Notes under the pieces: model-generated
Database searches by the model: none
What the model saw: only the letters and a program-made list of their open reading frames with translations
What the model was told of the DNA's origin: nothing
Part shown: piece by piece, positions 30,813 to 38,372 of the stretch
Layout: each line of letters opens with the position of its first letter
Numbering within the stretch: position 1 is the first letter of the stretch
DNA from: a virus
Virus record (IMG/VR): IMGVR_UViG_3300044612_000719
Span: 33,276 to 97,275 of that record
Length of the DNA: 64,000 nt
Direction: 5' to 3' (one strand)
Translations under genes and position numbers: made by a program

Positions 30813-32342
30813 GTGAGTAATCAATTAGAGCAATTAAATACATTGCTTGGTTCACTGCATCGCATACCACCAGCAATCATTGCTGATCCTGCGTTGCTTG
30901 AATTGAGCAGTGCACATGACGGCGAATGCCCAGTGGAACTCGCTGTTCCGCTGTTCCCATTCCAACGTGCTGGTGTCGCTTATGCATTGAAGCAGAAGCG
31001 AGTGATCATCGGTGACGAGATGGGACTCGGCAAGACACCGAGCGGTATCGCTGTTGCGGTACAGGCAGTCAATGAGAAGCACAAGGTGCTCGTAGTAGTG
31101 CCACCATCGCTTCGCATCAACTGGCTTCGCTCATTCAAGATGTTCGCACCATGGCTCAACGTGGCTGTGGTGACGGGCAACAAGGTGGGCGCTCTGCCGA
31201 AGGAGCCAGTAGTCATCATCGGTGACTCCAACATTGACGCTTGGTCAATCAAGTTGGCTGGCAAGTTCGGTGCGCTCATCGTTGACGAGGCACATCGTGC
31301 CAAGACCGAGAGTGCTGGACGCACCAAGGGCATCTCATTCATTGCGAAGTCAATCCCTGAGGAGGGATACGTCACGCTGTTGAGTGGCACCATCATCGTC
31401 AATCGTCCGAACGAATTGATCAGCCCGCTGAATATTCTCGGCAGGCTTGACCGAGTGTTCGGTGGCAAATCAGCGTTTCGCTTCCGCTACTGCGATCCCA
31501 TTCACAATGGCTGGGGTTACGTGTACAACGGTGCGAGCAACACCACTGAGTTGAACGAGAAGTTGCGAGGCACGTGCTACGTGCGCCGTAACAAGTCGGA
31601 CGTGCTCACCGAGTTGCCTGCCAAGCGCCGTGCACAAGTAGCGACCGAGATCAGCGACAGCGATCTCAGCGCATACATGCACGCCGAGAATGACTTCCGT
31701 GACTTCGTTATCGCCAATGGCGGTGCTGAAGCATGGCAGAAGGCATCCAAGGCTGAGACCATCACACGCCTCAATGCACTGCGCATGTTGCTCGGTGTTG
31801 CGAAGGTGCCATACGTGGTGGATCACGTTGAGCAACTAGTTGCTGAAGGTGAGAAGGTCATCGTGTTCGCACATCACAAGGATGTCATCGCACGCTTGAC
31901 TACAGCACTCACTCCGCATGGCGTGGTGCGTGTCATCGGTGGCATGAGCGATGAAGCCAAGCAAGCATCAGTGGATGCATTTCAGAATGACCCCGAGGTC
32001 AAAGTGTTCATCGGGCAATTCCAATCTGCTGGTGTTGGTCTCACGCTCACAGCGTCATCGCACGTTGTGTTCGCTGAGATCCCATTCACGCCTGCCGAAG
32101 CCACGCAGGCTGAGGATCGTGCGCACCGCATTGGTCAGACGTCAAGCGTTCTCGCTTGGTGGATGATCGGCGTGGGTAATAACCCTGACATCCCGTTGCT
32201 GGACGATCGGATGTGGGCATTGCTCAACAGCAAGCACGAGGTCGTCTCCAGTGTTCTCACTGGACAGGGCGAAGACATGGGAGCCGAGGGTGGAAGCATC
32301 ACTCAGGCACTCATTGAAGCAATTGTCGGCAACGGCATCTGA
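30813..32342 (+). CDS. SNF2-family DNA-dependent ATPase/helicase
   Basis: 509 residues from a GTG set by leader L5. Motif I (Walker A) GDEMGLGKT at 67-75, motif Ia 'KVLVVVPPSLRINW', motif II DEAH at 158-161, motif III 'LLSGTIIVNRP', a C-terminal RecA-like domain with 'KVIVFAHHKDVIARL', 'VFIGQFQSAGVGLTLTASS' and motif VI 'QAEDRAHRIGQ'. It is SMARCAL1/HepA-like, remodelling forked or annealed DNA or protein-DNA complexes. A second, divergent SNF2 protein is encoded at 56517-58064. Base use looks somewhat more GC-rich than in the left half. Confidence 0.93.
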   Translation: MSNQLEQLNTLLGSLHRIPPAIIADPALLELSSAHDGECPVELAVPLFPFQRAGVAYALKQKRVIIGDEMGLGKTPSGIAVAVQAVNEKHKVLVVVPPSLRINWLRSFKMFAPWLNVAVVTGNKVGALPKEPVVIIGDSNIDAWSIKLAGKFGALIVDEAHRAKTESAGRTKGISFIAKSIPEEGYVTLLSGTIIVNRPNELISPLNILGRLDRVFGGKSAFRFRYCDPIHNGWGYVYNGASNTTELNEKLRGTCYVRRNKSDVLTELPAKRRAQVATEISDSDLSAYMHAENDFRDFVIANGGAEAWQKASKAETITRLNALRMLLGVAKVPYVVDHVEQLVAEGEKVIVFAHHKDVIARLTTALTPHGVVRVIGGMSDEAKQASVDAFQNDPEVKVFIGQFQSAGVGLTLTASSHVVFAEIPFTPAEATQAEDRAHRIGQTSSVLAWWMIGVGNNPDIPLLDDRMWALLNSKHEVVSSVLTGQGEDMGAEGGSITQALIEAIVGNGI

Positions 32343-32388
32343 CCACTGGCGCTCGGCGCCTTCATGGTCGGTGCCTGTAGCGACATCC

Positions 32389-32522
32389 GAAGCGTTTAGT
32401 CCTCACTGGACGCTTCACAGTGCATCACGGGCGCAAGCCCGTGGTGTTCTCACACTCCATTGGCATATCGTTGGTGGAGTGTGAGAACATCACCCGATGT
32501 TCAACTAGCCCTTTAAGGAGGG
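32389..32522 (+). promoter_or_regulatory. structured leader L6
   Basis: It is preceded by GAAGC...GCTTC (32389-32416) with an inner GTCC/GGAC. Hairpin A: CATCACGGGC-GCAA-GCCCGTGGTG (32423-32446). Hairpin B: 13 Watson-Crick pairs (32447-32459 with 32475-32487), extendable by wobble pairs. Hairpin C: AACATC-ACCC-GATGTT (32486-32501). The ribosome site AAGGAGGGG can pair as CCCT/AGGG (32509-32522). The 184-base gap after the helicase gene holds only this element. Confidence 0.75.
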
Positions 32523-32526
32523 GATC

Positions 32527-32766
32527 ATGAAAGTAAGTCACGCAATTAAATTATTGAGTGAGATCAATCCTGACGAAGAGATTGCTATCTCTTGGTGGGA
32601 ATCAAACCTGTTCACCATTAGTGACAATAACGAACCACTACCAGCAGACTCAGAACTGTGGCTCAAAGCAGTCTCAGTGTTTGATGCCAACGGTGGTTAT
32701 GACAGTGTCAACCAGTTGGTGTGGGATTACCTCAATTACGACATCAAGCAAGAAGGAGAGTTCTAA
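32527..32766 (+). CDS. small acidic protein, unknown
   Basis: 79 residues: MKVSHAIKLLSEINPDEEIA, then ISWWESNLFTISDNN, ending in DYLNYDIKQEGEF. Proteins starting 'MKVSxAIxxLSxxxPDEEI' occur in many actinophages and bacteria (a short alpha/beta fold of unknown function). Its stop overlaps the next ATG (TAATG), so the two are co-translated under leader L6. Net charge is strongly negative, as in several operon neighbours. Confidence 0.78.
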   Translation: MKVSHAIKLLSEINPDEEIAISWWESNLFTISDNNEPLPADSELWLKAVSVFDANGGYDSVNQLVWDYLNYDIKQEGEF

Positions 32767-33152
32767 TGAGCAACAACGAAACACGACCTACTGAGGGGTC
32801 AATCATCAACTTGGTTGACGTAGAAGGGAATCAATCAAAAATGAAAGTATCGGGAATCGGCACACCAATTGGTGCGTGGGCAATCATCCAATGGAAGGAC
32901 ACGCAACAGGAGGACGAGGTGTACATCTCGTTCGGCACGTGGAATGAGAACGAGTGGGGCGGTGAGTTTGACTCACTGGGCAACCGAGACGATGAGGTCT
33001 TCTTCTACTGCGAAGACGGCGAAGAGGAACTCAAGGCGCTCGTGGGCAGTAGCAACGAAGACTTCGTGGTCTTGTCGTACGACATTGACTACAGCATCCC
33101 ATTGGTACTCGCTGATATGGACGAGCCAGTCTTCGCTGAAGACGGGGAATGA
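32766..33152 (+). CDS. acidic protein, unknown
   Basis: 128 residues from the ATG that overlaps the previous stop. 'GSIINLVDVEGNQSKMKVSG' and 'AWAIIQWKDTQQEDEVYISF' suggest a small beta-barrel. The rest is highly acidic (DDEVFFYCEDGEEELKALVG). DNA-mimic or inhibitor proteins of phages are often this acidic, but nothing more specific supports that. Translated by coupling with 32527-32766. Confidence 0.75.
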   Translation: MSNNETRPTEGSIINLVDVEGNQSKMKVSGIGTPIGAWAIIQWKDTQQEDEVYISFGTWNENEWGGEFDSLGNRDDEVFFYCEDGEEELKALVGSSNEDFVVLSYDIDYSIPLVLADMDEPVFAEDGE

Positions 33153-33269
33153 TCGGGAGCATCACGGGCTACGGCTCGTGGTGCCCTCACAGCACATAAA
33201 TTCTGTTTGTGTGTTGTGAGGGTACAGAGTGCCCGATAAATTAGTTAATCCCTATGACCTGAGGAGGTC
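33152..33269 (+). promoter_or_regulatory. structured leader L7
   Basis: The outer stem ATCGGG/CCCGAT (33152-33157, 33232-33237) closes hairpin A, GCATCACGGGC-TACG-GCTCGTGGTGC (33159-33184, UNCG tetraloop), and hairpin B, 17 continuous pairs (33184-33200 with 33206-33222) around TTCTG. GGGTAC/GTGCCC (hairpin C) competes with the outer stem. Ribosome-site hairpin GACCT-GAGG-AGGTC (33256-33269) lies directly before the ATG at 33272. Confidence 0.8.
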
Positions 33270-33271
33270 TT

Positions 33272-33631
33272 ATGTTAGAGCCAGTAATCACGATGACCGT
33301 TGAGCAATGGGAAGAGCAATACGAACCCTTTGTTAATCACCTAGATGCGGATGCATCATGGGCAACCGATGACGCCAACGGCATCATGTTTGAGACATAC
33401 GGTGCCGAAGTTGATTATGTGTTTGCCCGACCGCTCAACCACACATGGACATATGTGGACGGCGAAGAAGGCACATACATTCTTGCTGGACGCCATCTCG
33501 TAAATCGCATCGGTTACTTCGTAACTGCGGTGCCATGGAAGGATGACTTCAACACCAAGTATGAAATTCAAGTAAGTGCCAATGATGATTATTACCAAAC
33601 AGTGTTAGACCTTGAAGGAGGTAACCAATGA
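33272..33631 (+). CDS. acidic protein, unknown
   Basis: 119 residues: MLEPVITMTVEQWEEQYEPF, with 'FARPLNHTWTYVDGEEGTYI' and 'GYFVTAVPWKDDFNTKYEIQ'. Similar 'MTVEQWxExYxPxxNHLD' proteins are found in phages of Gram-positive hosts, with no function known. Its stop overlaps the next gene's ATG. Likely soluble and folded as alpha/beta. Under leader L7 together with the two following genes. Confidence 0.76.
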   Translation: MLEPVITMTVEQWEEQYEPFVNHLDADASWATDDANGIMFETYGAEVDYVFARPLNHTWTYVDGEEGTYILAGRHLVNRIGYFVTAVPWKDDFNTKYEIQVSANDDYYQTVLDLEGGNQ

Positions 33632-33858
33632 AACAACCAACAACATACATCACCACACTTGCTGTTGAAGTAGGCATGGAAGTAGAACTACTTGTGCAGA
33701 TATCTCCGAAGGAGACATTTGAATACGCAGGCATCGTCTCACACATCAGCGAGACCGAGTTGTCAATGTGGACTACAGACAGTCCGAACGACACCTACGA
33801 GAACGAGCGTGAGATTGACATCCCACTCTCAAAGATCATCTCAGTGGACGTGTTCTGA
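33628..33858 (+). CDS. small beta-rich protein, unknown
   Basis: 76 residues: MKQPTTYITTLAVEVGMEVE, 'LLVQISPKETFEYAGIVSHI', 'DIPLSKIISVDVF'. The alternating pattern looks like a small SH3- or OB-like barrel. ATG overlaps the previous stop (ATGA) and its own TGA overlaps the following ATG, so it is translated only by coupling within the L7 transcript. No family recognised. Confidence 0.72.
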   Translation: MKQPTTYITTLAVEVGMEVELLVQISPKETFEYAGIVSHISETELSMWTTDSPNDTYENEREIDIPLSKIISVDVF

Positions 33859-34109
33859 TGATCCTCGGTGGGTACCCAGTAGTGCGCAGGGACTTGGTGG
33901 AGGCGGATCTTTTGATCCCCTCCGTCAATACCAACGAGTACTACGGGGACGAGCAACTGTCCAAGATGAAGTACATCGGCAGTGTCAATGAGCAGTTTGA
34001 AGATGACGACTCGGGCGCTTACATCAAGTTCTACGCACCTGAAGGTCATGTCGTGTATCTGTACAACATTGACTTAGATTGGATTGAAACATCGTTAAGC
34101 GAGTCCTGA
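33858..34109 (+). CDS. small acidic protein, unknown
   Basis: 83 residues: MILGGYPVVRRDLVEADLLI, 'DEQLSKMKYIGSVNEQFEDD', 'HVVYLYNIDLDWIETSLSES'. It starts one base before the end of the preceding stop (TGATG). Acidic and apparently soluble. Last gene of the L7 group; leader L8 follows within 15 bases. No recognised motif. Confidence 0.72.
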   Translation: MILGGYPVVRRDLVEADLLIPSVNTNEYYGDEQLSKMKYIGSVNEQFEDDDSGAYIKFYAPEGHVVYLYNIDLDWIETSLSES

Positions 34110-34123
34110 GAGGCTCGTACGAA

Positions 34124-34243
34124 GGGTGACATCAGCCTCGGCTGGTGTCATCCCGTGAGCACTCCCCTTGATCCGCCTTGGGGAGTGTTCACGGGGTGAA
34201 GCAACCCTGCAACACCCATCAACAACAATGATCTGAGGAGGTC
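34124..34243 (+). promoter_or_regulatory. structured leader L8
   Basis: Hairpin A: 13 pairs (34124-34136 with 34141-34153) capped by CTCG. Hairpin B: CGTGAGCACTCCCC paired with GGGGAGTGTTCACG (34154-34167, 34180-34193), extendable at its base. Ribosome-site hairpin GATCT-GAGG-AGGTC (34230-34243) is 2 bases before the ATG at 34246. It is the last leader of the series; later genes have ordinary Shine-Dalgarno sites. Confidence 0.75.
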
Positions 34244-34245
34244 AT

Positions 34246-34491
34246 ATGAAGCAATGGAATGTCACACTCTCGCTCCAAACGGGCGTGTATCTAGAAGGAG
34301 TCAATGCAAAGGATCCACTGGCACTGTACGAGGGCGACCTTAGTTACAGCGCTGTGGTCACAGCATTGATTGATCAATTGCAATCAGGTCAAGCAACACT
34401 TGACTGGGTCGTAGAGGAAGTGGAAACACTGGACGGCGTCACCGTATGCCGTGACGATGAAGATCATGTATGGATGGGAGACGTGGTATGA
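34246..34491 (+). CDS. unknown early-operon protein
   Basis: 81 residues: MKQWNVTLSLQTGVYLEGVN, 'LSYSAVVTALIDQLQSGQAT', 'LDGVTVCRDDEDHVWMGDVV'. A short ferredoxin-like alpha/beta pattern (beta-helix-beta) is plausible. Preceded by leader L8. Its TGA overlaps the next ATG. Function unknown. Confidence 0.75.
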   Translation: MKQWNVTLSLQTGVYLEGVNAKDPLALYEGDLSYSAVVTALIDQLQSGQATLDWVVEEVETLDGVTVCRDDEDHVWMGDVV

Positions 34492-34694
34492 GCAAAGGCT
34501 GGGTCTCACAGATCGTCATGCTTCTCGGAGTCACCGAGATGGAAGCCGAGCAGATGGACAAGTACGCCCTTGAAGAAGGACTGTACAACGAGATAGATAG
34601 CAGTGAAGCCACCGTGGCAGAACTCAAAGGGTTCTACACGATGGTCTGCGATGAGTACAGAAGAGCAAACAACATTCAAACAAAGAGCCTTTAG
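34488..34694 (+). CDS. small helical protein, unknown
   Basis: 68 residues from the ATG at 34488 that overlaps the upstream stop (ATGA): MSKGWVSQIVMLLGVTEMEA, EQMDKYALEEGLYNEIDSSE, then a helical end. It looks like a small three-helix bundle. No DNA-binding motif evident. Translation depends on the L8-led gene ahead of it. Confidence 0.7.
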   Translation: MSKGWVSQIVMLLGVTEMEAEQMDKYALEEGLYNEIDSSEATVAELKGFYTMVCDEYRRANNIQTKSL

Positions 34695-34702
34695 GAGGGC
34701 AT

Positions 34703-34837
34703 ATGGATAACGGATTCACCATTCACATAAGCGGTCACGCAATTGATTGCTTTGTGTTTTTTGTAATTGGGATCTCTTGGGGGATCGTACTTACACGAGC
34801 ATTAGACATGTACAGAGACAGAAGGAAGGCAAAGTAA
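34703..34837 (+). CDS. 44-residue single-helix membrane peptide
   Basis: A short gene with TTAGGAGG 5 bases before its ATG. The peptide MDNGFTIHISGHAIDCFVFF continues as VIGISWGIVLTRALDMYRDR and ends RKAK. One transmembrane helix with a basic cytoplasmic tail (positive-inside). Its TAA overlaps the next ATG. Possibly a small membrane effector or exclusion peptide. Confidence 0.65.
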   Translation: MDNGFTIHISGHAIDCFVFFVIGISWGIVLTRALDMYRDRRKAK

Positions 34838-35133
34838 TGGGAAGCATCAATGCACTAGACATGGCAGAAGCCATGGAAGACGGAATGATTGAACTACGAC
34901 AGGCGCTCGCATGGCACCTGCAAAGCAATCACTACCCAGCGGTACCACTTAACATGATTGATCCATGCGTGGTGGCAATTCAATTGGTCACCGAAGGTGA
35001 GCACGACACCAACGTCTCGCTCCCCGATGGGATCTTGTGGAGGGGTCAGCCAGTTGCTCCAGCGTGGGCAGTGGTGGATGCACACCATCTTGAGTCATTC
35101 ATTGACACCAGTGAAGAAGACTGGGGCTTCTAA
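34837..35133 (+). CDS. unknown early-operon protein
   Basis: 98 residues: MGSINALDMAEAMEDGMIEL, 'RQALAWHLQSNHYPAVPLNM', 'EGEHDTNVSLPDGILWRGQP'. ATG overlaps the upstream TAA. The pattern 'LxxAxxWHLxxNHYPxVxxxM' recurs in small phage proteins, with no known role. It is acidic and ends SFIDTSEEDWGF. Stop overlaps the next ATG. Confidence 0.74.
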   Translation: MGSINALDMAEAMEDGMIELRQALAWHLQSNHYPAVPLNMIDPCVVAIQLVTEGEHDTNVSLPDGILWRGQPVAPAWAVVDAHHLESFIDTSEEDWGF

Positions 35134-35282
35134 TGGATGAATTCACACTTCAAGTCACGGTGCGCAAGCGCTCTGACATGGACGAACCAACCAATGCCCC
35201 CGATGCAATACGTCTCGTTGAGGCGCTGTTGACGTTGGGGTCATTCATAGAAATCGTAGAAATTACGGAGGTAAAGCAGTGA
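35133..35282 (+). CDS. 49-residue protein, unknown
   Basis: A short gene, MDEFTLQVTVRKRSDMDEPT, NAPDAIRLVEALLTLGSFIE, IVEITEVKQ. Its start overlaps the preceding stop (TAATG) and its stop overlaps the next GTG (GTGA). The fold is probably beta-helix-beta. The double coupling is the main evidence that it is a gene. Confidence 0.62.
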   Translation: MDEFTLQVTVRKRSDMDEPTNAPDAIRLVEALLTLGSFIEIVEITEVKQ

Positions 35283-35440
35283 ACAACATGAGAGCAGTTG
35301 AGTTAGTCAATCAAATTCAAGACGAACTGGGAATCACAGGGTTTACATGGTTCAAGTACGACCTAGGTCTTGTGCTACCAGCAAAATCACTAGAGGACAT
35401 CTTGTCCGCAATCATCAGACTTAAGGAGAAAGCATCATGA
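35279..35440 (+). CDS. 53-residue protein, unknown
   Basis: A short gene from GTG: MNNMRAVELVNQIQDELGIT, GFTWFKYDLGLVLPAKSLED, ILSAIIRLKEKAS. It starts within the previous stop (GTGA) and ends within the next ATG (ATGA). Amphipathic helices flank a short beta segment. No family recognised. Confidence 0.62.
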   Translation: MNNMRAVELVNQIQDELGITGFTWFKYDLGLVLPAKSLEDILSAIIRLKEKAS

Positions 35441-35721
35441 AGGACTACACAGTCACCAATCGCAGGATCACAGTGGCGTTCTATGTGTATCTTGCGGTGC
35501 TTGTAACAGCATTCGTAGTAATACTGTTCCGAGATTACGCAGAGCGCATGGACTCCTACGTCTGTGACGTCAAGCAACACACCGTGTCATACGGGGAGAG
35601 CCTATGGGAGATCGCTCAGAGCAACTGCTCAGGCAACATAGAGTCCGCCGTTAATGACCTAGTAGAGACCTACGGGTCAACCATCCAAAACGGGCAGGTC
35701 ATTGACCTTCCCACAAAATAA
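35437..35721 (+). CDS. membrane-anchored LysM-like protein
   Basis: 94 residues. A short cytoplasmic start (MKDYTVTNRR) and one transmembrane helix (ITVAFYVYLAVLVTAFVVILF) are followed by an external domain: 'HTVSYGESLWEIAQSNCSGN' then 'AVNDLVETYGSTIQNGQVIDLP', which matches the LysM pattern (x-x-V-x-x-G-[DE]-[ST]-L-W-x-I-A). LysM binds peptidoglycan. It may act in lysis or in cell-wall attachment of the phage during infection. Last of the coupled gene string. Confidence 0.8.
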   Translation: MKDYTVTNRRITVAFYVYLAVLVTAFVVILFRDYAERMDSYVCDVKQHTVSYGESLWEIAQSNCSGNIESAVNDLVETYGSTIQNGQVIDLPTK

Positions 35722-35730
35722 GAACAGAAG

Positions 35731-35757
35731 TTGCAATTCCCGTGCCACGGTGATAAT
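35731..35757 (+). promoter_or_regulatory. candidate promoter with palindromic operator
   Basis: TTGCAA (35731-35736) and GATAAT (35752-35757), with an alternative -10 TAATTT at 17 bases spacing, lie in the 91-base gap before the DUF932 gene. Between them is a perfect inverted repeat CCGTG-C-CACGG (35740-35750), well placed for a repressor or activator. Confidence 0.4.
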
Positions 35758-35812
35758 TTTATTGTCGTAGTACAAAACATCAAATAAACCAAACAACTAA
35801 CAAGGAGACATC

Positions 35813-36835
35813 ATGTCAAGAGAAACCAGCCAGTGGCTCAACCAGAACGTTCTGGTGGGCTTTACATCCAAGCGTGGAAACGCATGGCACTACAAGTCAA
35901 CCGATCAGGGCACCGAGCCAAACCATTACGAGCAGGCAATCCCTGTTGAGGACGTCCGTCGTCGCTTGTTCAACTGGCAAGCAATTGAAGCGCCAGTGTT
36001 CGTGCAGGTTCCACAACTGTCAACGTACAAGTATGTTGAGCAGACCGACCGTAAGGCAATCGTGCGCAGTGACAACAATGCTGTGCTCGGTATGTTCAAA
36101 GACTCATATCAGATCCACCAGTACGACCAGTGGTTGATCGGCACCATCAGCAACATCATTGATGACAGCAACCTTCAGATCGGTTCTGCGGGCTTGCTTC
36201 GCAACGGTGGTGTGGCTTGGGTCAGCATTGAAATGCCTGAGACGGTCACCACCAAGGCAGGTTTTGACATCCGTCCACACTTGCTTGGCACCACGAGCCA
36301 CAACGGCACCATTGCAACCACCTTCAAACGAGTGGTCACTGCGGTGGTCTGCGACAACACGCTCGCTGGAGCGCTCGGTGAGCAGGGATCAGAGTTCAAG
36401 ATCCGTCACAGCAAGTTCAGCAACGGACGCATTCAAGACATCCGTGACGCCCTTGGCATCATTCATGCCATGGCAGATGAAGCAAGCGCAGAGATTGAGC
36501 GCTTGGCATCAATCACAGTTGCTCAGTCCGAATGGGATGCCATCGTGGAGCGCTTGATTCCAGTAAGCCTTGAGTTGGACGCTCGCCCACAAGCGATCAG
36601 CCGTGCTCAGAACAAGCAAGAGTTGGTACGCCACCTCTACAAGCACGACCCACGTGTTGAGCCTTGGGCAGGAACGGGTCTCGGAGTGTTGCAGGCATTC
36701 AATACATGGAGCCAGCACTTCAGTGGCAAAGACGACTCACGTGTGGAGCGCAATGCGTTCAATGCAATCAACGGCAAGACCGATGAGTTTGACCGTCAGG
36801 TTTTGCGCATCATGAATGACGTTGTCTTTGCATGA
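35813..36835 (+). CDS. DUF932 / phage TIGR03299-type protein
   Basis: 340 residues. It begins MSRETSQWLNQNVLVGFTSK, with 'AWHYKSTDQGTEPNHYEQAI' and 'PVEDVRRRLFNWQAIEAPVF', then 'CDNTLAGALGEQGSEFKIRH' and a helical end. This is the layout of DUF932 proteins encoded by many plasmids and phages (a relative of plasmid-conjugation and phage LGT proteins). Biochemical role not established. A ribosome site AAGGAG precedes the ATG; the gap upstream carries a promoter candidate. Confidence 0.85.
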   Translation: MSRETSQWLNQNVLVGFTSKRGNAWHYKSTDQGTEPNHYEQAIPVEDVRRRLFNWQAIEAPVFVQVPQLSTYKYVEQTDRKAIVRSDNNAVLGMFKDSYQIHQYDQWLIGTISNIIDDSNLQIGSAGLLRNGGVAWVSIEMPETVTTKAGFDIRPHLLGTTSHNGTIATTFKRVVTAVVCDNTLAGALGEQGSEFKIRHSKFSNGRIQDIRDALGIIHAMADEASAEIERLASITVAQSEWDAIVERLIPVSLELDARPQAISRAQNKQELVRHLYKHDPRVEPWAGTGLGVLQAFNTWSQHFSGKDDSRVERNAFNAINGKTDEFDRQVLRIMNDVVFA

Positions 36836-37197
36836 ACCGTTGGGATTACTACGATGATGCGGGGGAGTCAAATCCCCCGCTACATTGGGAACTCACAATC
36901 AACAGAGACATCATAGATCCGTTGCCATTCCCCGATAGTGGTGTGTGGCGTGCGCATTCATCGTGTCGTCACGAAGATGTGTCTACCTTCTTTGCTACTG
37001 GCGAAGCGGGTTACACACGAGAAATAAGAAGTAAGCGATTGGAAGCCATTTCAATCTGCAAAGGCTGTCCAGTGTCATTCCAGTGCCTACGCTATGCCGT
37101 CAAGAACGACATGCGCTGGGGCGTGTGGGGTGGCAAGGATATGCAGTCGCTTGAAAAGGTTGAGCGTATTAAGTTACGCAAGATCTTCAATAAGTGA
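36832..37197 (+). CDS. WhiB-like transcription factor
   Basis: 121 residues. The four Fe-S cysteines are C45, C76, C79 and C85 (C...C-x2-C-x5-C), followed by the G-V-W-G-G turn at 97-101 and a basic helix (KVERIKLRKIFNK). WhiB proteins bind sigma factor region 4 and DNA; phage versions can shut off or redirect host transcription. ATG overlaps the upstream stop (ATGA). Its end overlaps the convergent glycosyltransferase gene by 24 bases. Confidence 0.9.
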   Translation: MNRWDYYDDAGESNPPLHWELTINRDIIDPLPFPDSGVWRAHSSCRHEDVSTFFATGEAGYTREIRSKRLEAISICKGCPVSFQCLRYAVKNDMRWGVWGGKDMQSLEKVERIKLRKIFNK

Positions 37198-38238
37198 GTT
37201 GAGGCGGTGTGCTCCGAGGCTGATGTCTCGTGAGCGCACTGCTTCTCTCAAAGCCTCTCCCTCGTCTGCTCGCCTGACTGGATCCCGAAGATCCCTCAGA
37301 TGCTTGAGCCACTGCGATGGTTTACTCGCAGTACGACCAATCCCCCAACTTTTACGCAAGCCCTCGTACGCTGAGAGACCTGAACCAACCCACGGAATGC
37401 CCGAGGCTGAGTACTCCAGCAACTTGATGTCGCTCTTGGCATGGTTGAATGGGGTGTCACGCAATGGTGCGATGCCCACGTCCATGGTCAGCAGTGATGG
37501 GTAAGACTCAGCGTCTACAGCGCCCAGTACGGTGATCTGATCGTCATGCAAACCCAGTTTGCTGGCGACTGATGGTGCTGTTGGGTAATGCCCACTGTGT
37601 TGAAACTTAATTTCGTTATTAGCAATTAAAGGGTTGATGATCCCCTTCATGATCTCTAAGTCACTGGAGCGATGGCTCGTGGCTCCTACCCACCCAACTA
37701 CAGGAATAGAACTATCGGTGTGCGCATGCGGAGTGAACCGTGCAATGTCTACGGTGTTTTCAAGAATGATGATAGGGCAGTGCACAAACGACTTAATGCG
37801 ATCGGCAAGGTACTGCGTTGACACAGTGACCACGTTGCTTGATGCGATTACCTTTTTGTAGTGATCTCGGTTCTCTTTAGGGTTCGTCTTTGGGTGTGAT
37901 GATTTGAAGGCATCATTGGCTGGGTCAAGCCCCCAGTACCAGTCATCCAAGTCATTCACGATCACCTGACCAATGGCACGAGCCTTACCAATGTGCTCCG
38001 CTAACGAGTCGTGCATGAGTCGTTGCATGATAACCATGTCTACTGACTGCAACTCTTCGTACTGGTCACGAATGAGGAACCGATCTTCTTTCCATACCAA
38101 CACACCTGTGATAACTTCATGATTGAGGTGTGGGGTGTACTGACCAAGGCGTGCCCAGCCCGAACCCCCCCAGTGGTGCATGCCATCAGTGGATTTCAGT
38201 GCTGGTAGAAAGTCTCCACTAACAAACCCAACTCTCAC
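37174..38238 (-). CDS. glycosyltransferase, GT-B fold
   Basis: 354 residues from a GTG that overlaps the previous stop. The N-terminal Rossmann domain is followed by 'VTVSTQYLADRIKSFVHCPI', 'LENTVDIARFTPHAHTD', 'VVGWVGATSHRSSDLEIMKG', 'DVGIAPLRDTPFNHAKSDIK' and 'LLEYSASGIPWVGSGLSAYE', matching family 4 (GT1 superfamily) glycosyltransferases: the phosphate-binding loop and a K-x-x-x-Y-x-A-x-G-x-P motif. It might glycosylate DNA, virion protein or a host glycan. No hydroxymethyl-base synthesis gene was seen here. Confidence 0.85.
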   Translation of the reverse strand: MRVGFVSGDFLPALKSTDGMHHWGGSGWARLGQYTPHLNHEVITGVLVWKEDRFLIRDQYEELQSVDMVIMQRLMHDSLAEHIGKARAIGQVIVNDLDDWYWGLDPANDAFKSSHPKTNPKENRDHYKKVIASSNVVTVSTQYLADRIKSFVHCPIIILENTVDIARFTPHAHTDSSIPVVGWVGATSHRSSDLEIMKGIINPLIANNEIKFQHSGHYPTAPSVASKLGLHDDQITVLGAVDAESYPSLLTMDVGIAPLRDTPFNHAKSDIKLLEYSASGIPWVGSGLSAYEGLRKSWGIGRTASKPSQWLKHLRDLRDPVRRADEGEALREAVRSRDISLGAHRLNSLIEDLA

Positions 38239-38372
38239 TTCTTCTCCACCATTTCAACGGTAAGGCTGGTGTGCCTGTCAGGGTTAGTGCATGTTGGTGG
38301 CACCGATGGCTTTACATATACGGTGACGACCTTTCCGCATTGCGGGCATTCGTAATGGCGCTTCTCGCTCAT
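38235..38372 (-). CDS. 45-residue zinc-ribbon peptide
   Basis: A short gene, MSEKRHYECPQCGKVVTVYV, then KPSVPPTCTNPDRHTSLTVE and MVEKK. C9-PQ-C12 and a later Cys/His pair (C28, H34) can form a zinc ribbon. Its ATG overlaps the previous gene's stop, and its TGA overlaps the glycosyltransferase GTG. One of several such microproteins in the window. Confidence 0.68.
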   Translation of the reverse strand: MSEKRHYECPQCGKVVTVYVKPSVPPTCTNPDRHTSLTVEMVEKK

